Program-made: the position numbers and the translations under genes
In this document: one piece after another, positions 59,036-64,000 of the stretch
Numbering within the stretch: the stretch's first letter is position 1
Layout: each line of letters begins with the position of its first letter
Assembly: GCF_001653235.2 (NCBI RefSeq)
Contig: NC_035790.1
Span: 7,440,001 to 7,504,000, forward strand
Direction of reading: 5' to 3'
Length of the DNA stretch: 64,000 nucleotides
DNA from: Pochonia chlamydosporia 170
Taxonomy: Eukaryota > Ascomycota > Sordariomycetes > Hypocreales > Clavicipitaceae
Notes under the pieces: model-generated
Told to the model about the DNA's origin: nothing
The model's database searches: none
What the model saw: only the letters and a program-made list of their open reading frames with translations

Positions 59036-62000
59036 TTAGTTTAAAGTAGTAGTATTCCCTTTAGCTCTATCTAATTCTTCATCCTCTTTACTATCTATAC
59101 TAGTAATATCATTAATATCAATTTCATAGTCAAATAAGCTAGGATATTCCTTAATTAAGCTTATAAGTGACTTTCTAGTCCAGTTTTTTAGTAATAATAG
59201 CTCCTTAATAATATGATGCCTTAGTGAGCCTCTTCTAGTAGTAATAATATTACCTCCTTGGTTAAAATTGCATTCTATAGCAGCAGAAGTAGCAGGTAAA
59301 GCTAGATATTTCCTAGCTATCTTTGATAGAATAGGAAAGGATTCTTGCTGAGAAGCCCACCATAAAAATATATCATCCTATTAAATATTAGCTAGTTATA
59401 AAGCTTAGAAGGTTAAATAGTAATAAAAAGAGTTATAGTATACCTTATCTTCCTTTAAATCTAGTTTTATATAACTAGATATTTCATTCTTTCTATTCTT
59501 TTTTATAGCTTTATTTTGTTGCTTAGGAAAAATCCCTTTAAAATTTGTTAAGCCTGGTTTAGGCCTAGGATTATTAAAAGGGGTTTTAACCCTACTAGGA
59601 CCTCTTAAATCTACTACTATTTGAGTAGAATTAGGCCTAGAAATATCCTCATTAGAACTAGAAGAATCTTCTAATTCTATAGAGTTAAAGTCCTTTATAT
59701 GCATTCCTTCCTTATTTAAATAATACATTCTATTATAAATAATATTAGTATATCTTTAAAAGGCATATAAATATAGATATAATAGCTTACCTTTTATATT
59801 CTAGTTTTAAATCATCTAATAGCCTTTCTATTATTTCTCTTTTAACTGTTAATTCATTCTTTATAGTTTCTAGATTAAATCTAGGGTCTAATAAAGTAGC
59901 TAATAGGTAGGGTTTATAGAAGCTATAATTACTATTTATATCATTTGGATAATAATAGTTTAGCTTATTTAACCCTACTTCTATAGCTAAAATAAAGGCT
60001 CTAGCTAAAGGATTATAGCTATCTTTCTAAATATAATATATTAGTATAATATTCTATATAAATAGATAATAATATAATAACTTACATTATCTTTCCAAGC
60101 TTTTTGTTCTTCTATAATAGATTTAAGATAGTTTTTTATCCTATTAACTAATAGAAGAACAAGGCTTAAAGTAGGGTAAGTTTGGCTTTATAATGTAATA
60201 GTAGGCTCATAAAAAACCTCTAAAATATCCCTTAAAGTAGCTAAGTCTAGCTATTCTTGTGTAGTTAAGCAAGCTTCTTTATAAGCTGCTATATTAGTAG
60301 TATTTTGTAGGATTTGTATAGCTGGTTTTAATTCAAGTGTTTTTTCTATCATTCGAAAGGTTGAATTCCATCTAGTTTCATTTGCTATATATATATTAGT
60401 ATATAATATAATATAACTTATAATATTATAACTTACCTAAAGGAATTTTAGTTATATTATTATTAGAAGCTAGTAAACCTTGCTTTTTAGCCTCCTTTAA
60501 AGCTACTAGCTATTGTGGATATAGTTTTTGGTTATTCTTAATATTAATAGCTAGCTTTTTAACTTTTCCTAAAAGCCCTATTTACTTATTAGTATAATAG
60601 TATTATAAATCTATAATATAACTAGATATAATAGAATATTAAGAGCTTAATATTCTATAATACATACCTAATGCTAGTTTATTAAACTTATCTCGTTCAT
60701 CCTTACTTAAAATATTAAATTCTTCAGTTAAATAGTATAGAATTTTGCTGTTAATATATTTTTCGATATCTTCTAAATTAGAAGTTGATTTAATAAAAGA
60801 AGATATTATATCCTTAGCTACAATATTAAATATATGAGCTATACATCGAATATCTATAGGAGAATGGCTATTATCGTTATAATTAGCCTTAATATAAGAC
60901 TCTATAAATGTATTATTATTAGAGCCATTATCTCGAGTAAAACTAGAAGAATATTAGTTATATTATACTATAAATAGATAAATAGATAAATAGATATAAG
61001 AACCTTATAATAGTTTCAGGAATTATATTATAGTCTTCAAGTAAGTTCTTAAAGACTGTATAAATATATTTTCCAGTATGAGAACTAGTTAAATACTCAA
61101 AGCCTATTTATATAATTATATTAGTATTATAACTAGTTATATTATAACTAGTTATATTAGATTAGATTTACTTACCTATTAAATAGTATCTAAGTATAAA
61201 ATCAGGGTCTAGCCAGCTAGCTATAACCCCTAAATAAGACTTAGATGTATTTGCAGTCCAAATATCTAGTTAAATAGATATATAACCTAGGTTATTAACC
61301 TGATTTTAGAGCTTTAATAGAATATCTTTCTGCTTTATATTATATAATATATGTATATTATATAGTATTCTTCGATAGTTAAGAAATGAATGATCTTAAC
61401 TATAAAAGATAGATATCTATTAGTATATATATATATATATATAATAATATAATAATAACTAAACTTACTTTGTATAATAGTTTAGTAAAGCTAAAAAGCT
61501 TATACTAGTTATAGTAGCAAAAGAAAGGTTATTTTGCAGCATAAACTCTATAGCTAATTTAATAACCTCTTCGGAAGAAAATTCACTAGTAATAGTGTTA
61601 TTTCTAGGTCTTTTATTAGGGTTATTAGAGCTTATATAAGTTGATATGCTAGATTGTATAGAAGAGGGAGCTAGTTCTATATTAATTTCAGGCACTAGAT
61701 TAATAATATAGTTAGAATATTAGAAAATATAAAGGCCTAATAGTATAACTTACTAGCTATTTTATCTGGATTATTTTCCTCTTTAATAGAAGTTGCAATA
61801 GAAGGGTGTTTAGCTTTATAGTGAGTAATTCCATTACTAGCTTGAAAACGGCTAGCCTTACCACTAAAGCTAAAGCTACAGTCATGCTGAGTGCAATAAC
61901 AAATAACTAGCCTTTCCTTATGATAATTAATATCAGATAAACGATAATTAAATAAGGAATGGGTAAAAATATAAGCTCTAGACTTAAATTTATAATCAGG

Positions 62001-62123
62001 CTTATTCTCAAGGTCTTTAGCATGTAATCCAGCTGGAATAGAGCTTTTTTCGGCAGTATTACTAGTACTATCACTAGTAGAAGTAATACTAGTAAAAGAA
62101 CTTATAATAGGTGGTTGAGACAT
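59036..62123 (-). mobile_element. hAT transposase gene in the AT-rich block, several introns
   Basis: On the minus strand, successive open stretches read as hAT transposase in the right order: an N-terminal BED-like finger (CYCTQHDCSFSFSGKASR, with later His residues in ITHYKAKH), then KLAIEFMLQNNLSF, the DIWTANTSKSYLGVIASWLD core, FTRDNGSNNNTFIE, RWNSTFRMIEKTLEL, ILEVFYEPTITL, LLATLLDPRF, and the C-terminal dimerisation domain (FLWWASQQESFPILSKIARK, then YLALPATSAA and TTRRGSLRHH), ending at TAA 59036-59038. The parts are separated by short AT-rich gaps that look like introns (TATATA-rich). Stretch for stretch the frames are mostly open, which is surprising given the surrounding decay. Ends, terminal repeats and target duplication are not identified. 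It is unrelated in sequence to the hAT at 12-15.5 kb. Confidence 0.8.
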
Positions 62124-63529
62124 TATAAATAAGAATAGTAAGATATACTAGTATAAACCTTATAAAAAGGGCAATATAGTATAGGTTAAAGCGTTTCTTA
62201 AAGTAAAGTAGATATAAAGATATAGTTCTTTAAAACATAATAAAGAAAAGAGAGAGAGCTACATTTTAGAAGAGGATATATCTCTCAATATATAGACTTT
62301 AGACATAGTATTAGGTATCCTAGATAGCCCCTCAGTTAGGCATAATATTAATGCCTAATATAACTATTAAATCCCTCATTTTAGGTGAGAAATAATAGAA
62401 AACCAATAATATGCAATAGTATATGCAATATAGGTAACACTATAGAAATAGTAATATAACTACATATAATGCATAATCTATTATATATAATACTACATAT
62501 TATACATTAATGTTAAATAATAGATATAGTAAAAGACCTAAGAAATAATACCTACTAATATTAATAACTAAGGCTATAGTAAATACTATAAAATATAATT
62601 AGTATTATTTAAAAGAGCTTTTAAAATGCTATAGATTAGTGGTTATTATATATCTTAAAGTAGTATATTAATAAAGATATTAACGTTTAAAATTTAGTAG
62701 GATTAAGAAGTATAAGGTAAATTTCTTACCCCGCACTTCTCCACACCATAATATTTAATAGCTGCTAATTCTATAGGGAATAGGTTATTTTGCTTAATAT
62801 AATATGCGCTAGAAAGCCCTAATTAAGCTCTTTCTAAGAATATATATATTGCTTAGTAATATATTTTATTAATAAAGTTATAAGTATAACTATAAAAAGT
62901 TTAAGGAGAAGAGTAGGTGTTAAAATTAAAATATAAAATAAAACTATAATATTAATACTTATAAGTAGATATTATATTATAATATATATATATATAGATA
63001 TATAACTAAACTATATAGCTAATACTACTTAAATAGTAATTATATATAAAAAACTAGTATTACTACTATAAATAGGACTATTTTAACTTATTTAAAATAT
63101 ATATCTTATATAAATTAATTTTCTTAATATATATCCTAAAATAGATTCTCTATAACTATAATAGTTCTAAAGATATTATAAGATATAGTTATTAGTAGCT
63201 TAATTTTCCTTTAATTATAACTCTTAATATATATAACTTATAAGTATATATTATATATAACTATATAGCTTAGGTATATTACTAATAAGCTTTATAATTA
63301 TATTTTATAGAACTCTTATATAACTAGTTAATTTAACTATAAAAGTTATAGTATAACTTATACTATAAACCTAGACTAGATGTTTAGTAAAATCTATAAC
63401 TAAATATATAAAATAGCTAAAAATATAATATAATAATATTTAAAGTATATTTATAGTATAATATTAGCCTATATACTTTAAATAGCTAAAAGTAAAGTAT
63501 TATATAGCTTTTTATAAACGCTCTATAAA

Positions 63530-63700
63530 TACAATGTATTTTTGTATTGTATTTTTGTATTGTATTGTATTTAATACAATACAAAATACAATATAATACA
63601 TAGGGTAGGTAAAAAATACAAATACAATACAATACAAAATAAATACAATACAAAATACAAGCAACCCCCAAAAAATACAATAAATACAATACAAGCAATG
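63530..63700. repeat. AATACAATAC-type simple repeats, inverted about an axis near 63570
   Basis: The left part is built of TATTGTATT units and the right part of AATACAATA units, the reverse complement, so the tract forms an imperfect hairpin around TTTAATACAA at about 63568-63577. It marks the right edge of the AT-rich block. Two short minus-strand frames here translate the repeat only. Confidence 0.75.
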
Positions 63701-63705
63701 CTCTG

Positions 63706-64000
63706 CTCAGGTGCTCCAGAGCCCTCACGGGATCCTGGCTCTAGTTTGCCTGCGTATAATTCTACTGCGGATCAAAAATTTGTGAAAGAAATAGCATGAA
63801 ATAACTATTAACATGACAAAGTTATATTTGCCGCACAGCGATAATAACTAACTATCATGGTTTGGCGTAGTTAGGAGATTGAAGCGGTTGTTTCGATTTA
63901 GATACCCGCCGCACTAGCACCGGAAGTTGTTGATGGCGGCGCCAGTTGCTCTATGCCCTCCCGCCGCGCGCCATGGGAGTAAGAAAAAATTGTCTGCTAC
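63706..64000. other. ordinary-composition flank, no gene seen
   Basis: Composition returns to mixed within a few bases of 63700. No open frame with features before the window ends. Confidence 0.4.

Larger units (their letters stand above)
57620..63705. repeat. AT-rich block with RIP-like composition
   Basis: About 6.1 kb of almost pure A/T with dense TA dinucleotides and few CA or CG, bounded sharply by ordinary sequence. The form is that of repeat-induced point mutation (C to T, mainly at CpA) or an AT isochore. The flanks 57620-59035 and 62124-63500 hold no gene that I can read. The centre carries a hAT transposase gene. A dinucleotide count would make the RIP assignment firm. Confidence 0.75.

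Noticed and set aside
57620..63705. AT-rich block as mitochondrial insertion or centromere
   Set aside because: No mitochondrial gene is readable and a hAT transposase lies in the middle; a RIP-altered or isochore block explains it better, though a centromere-like role cannot be tested here.
63486..63728. Minus-strand frames rich in Tyr, Ile and Cys
   Set aside because: They only translate the AATACAATAC repeat tract.

Overview
The window is nuclear DNA of a filamentous ascomycete (Pezizomycotina). The evidence is: genes split by short 45-70 nt introns with GT..AG ends and CTAAC/CTGAC-type branch points; many Zn(II)2Cys6 transcription-factor genes; a group III HAMP-repeat histidine kinase; Mutator-like, hAT and pogo-type transposons; and a 6 kb AT-rich block with a repeat-induced point mutation (RIP)-like composition. 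No tRNA, rRNA, CRISPR array or bacterial feature was found. The species cannot be named from sequence alone.

Layout. 1-24.6 kb is a transposon-scarred field of Zn2Cys6 regulator genes. A divergent pair (A, minus, 1.5-2.0 kb; B1, plus, 3.4-5.8 kb) has a second, inverted and broken copy in pieces at 17.4-18.0 kb and 22.6-24.6 kb. Regulator C (10.5-16.2 kb, minus) is cut by a 3.5 kb hAT element with perfect 30-bp ends and an 8-bp target duplication. Regulator D (19.7-22.1 kb) looks intact. A Mutator-like transposase lies at 8.0-10.2 kb and a pogo fragment at 17.1-17.4 kb. Two C-terminal fragments of DUF3435/FluG-type proteins, the family of Starship captain recombinases, lie at 2.7 and 29.5 kb.

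24.7-28.5 kb holds a complete Nik1/OS-1-type hybrid histidine kinase. 31.7-35.9 kb holds a complete Uls1/Ris1-type SNF2 translocase with a SUMO-interacting motif and RING finger, flanked by two copies of a direct repeat. Then come a chromodomain protein (36.6-38.5 kb), a 921-residue internally repetitive protein (39.3-42.1 kb), several unrecognised genes (43.4-46.6 kb), a P450 relic (48.2-48.5 kb), an SRPK-like kinase (51.2-52.5 kb) and a SANT/Myb-domain nuclear protein (53.5-55.2 kb).

57.6-63.7 kb is a sharply bounded AT-rich block containing a second, divergent hAT transposase gene (59.0-62.1 kb, minus) whose exon-like stretches stay largely open. Ordinary composition resumes at about 63.7 kb.

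Gene models for B1, C (with the insertion removed), D, the histidine kinase, the SNF2 gene, the kinase, the SANT protein and the repeat protein were spliced by eye. All total a multiple of three bases, which supports the junctions. Three protein-coding genes (SNF2/SUMO, chromodomain, SANT) point to chromatin, but nothing in the sequence proves that they act together.
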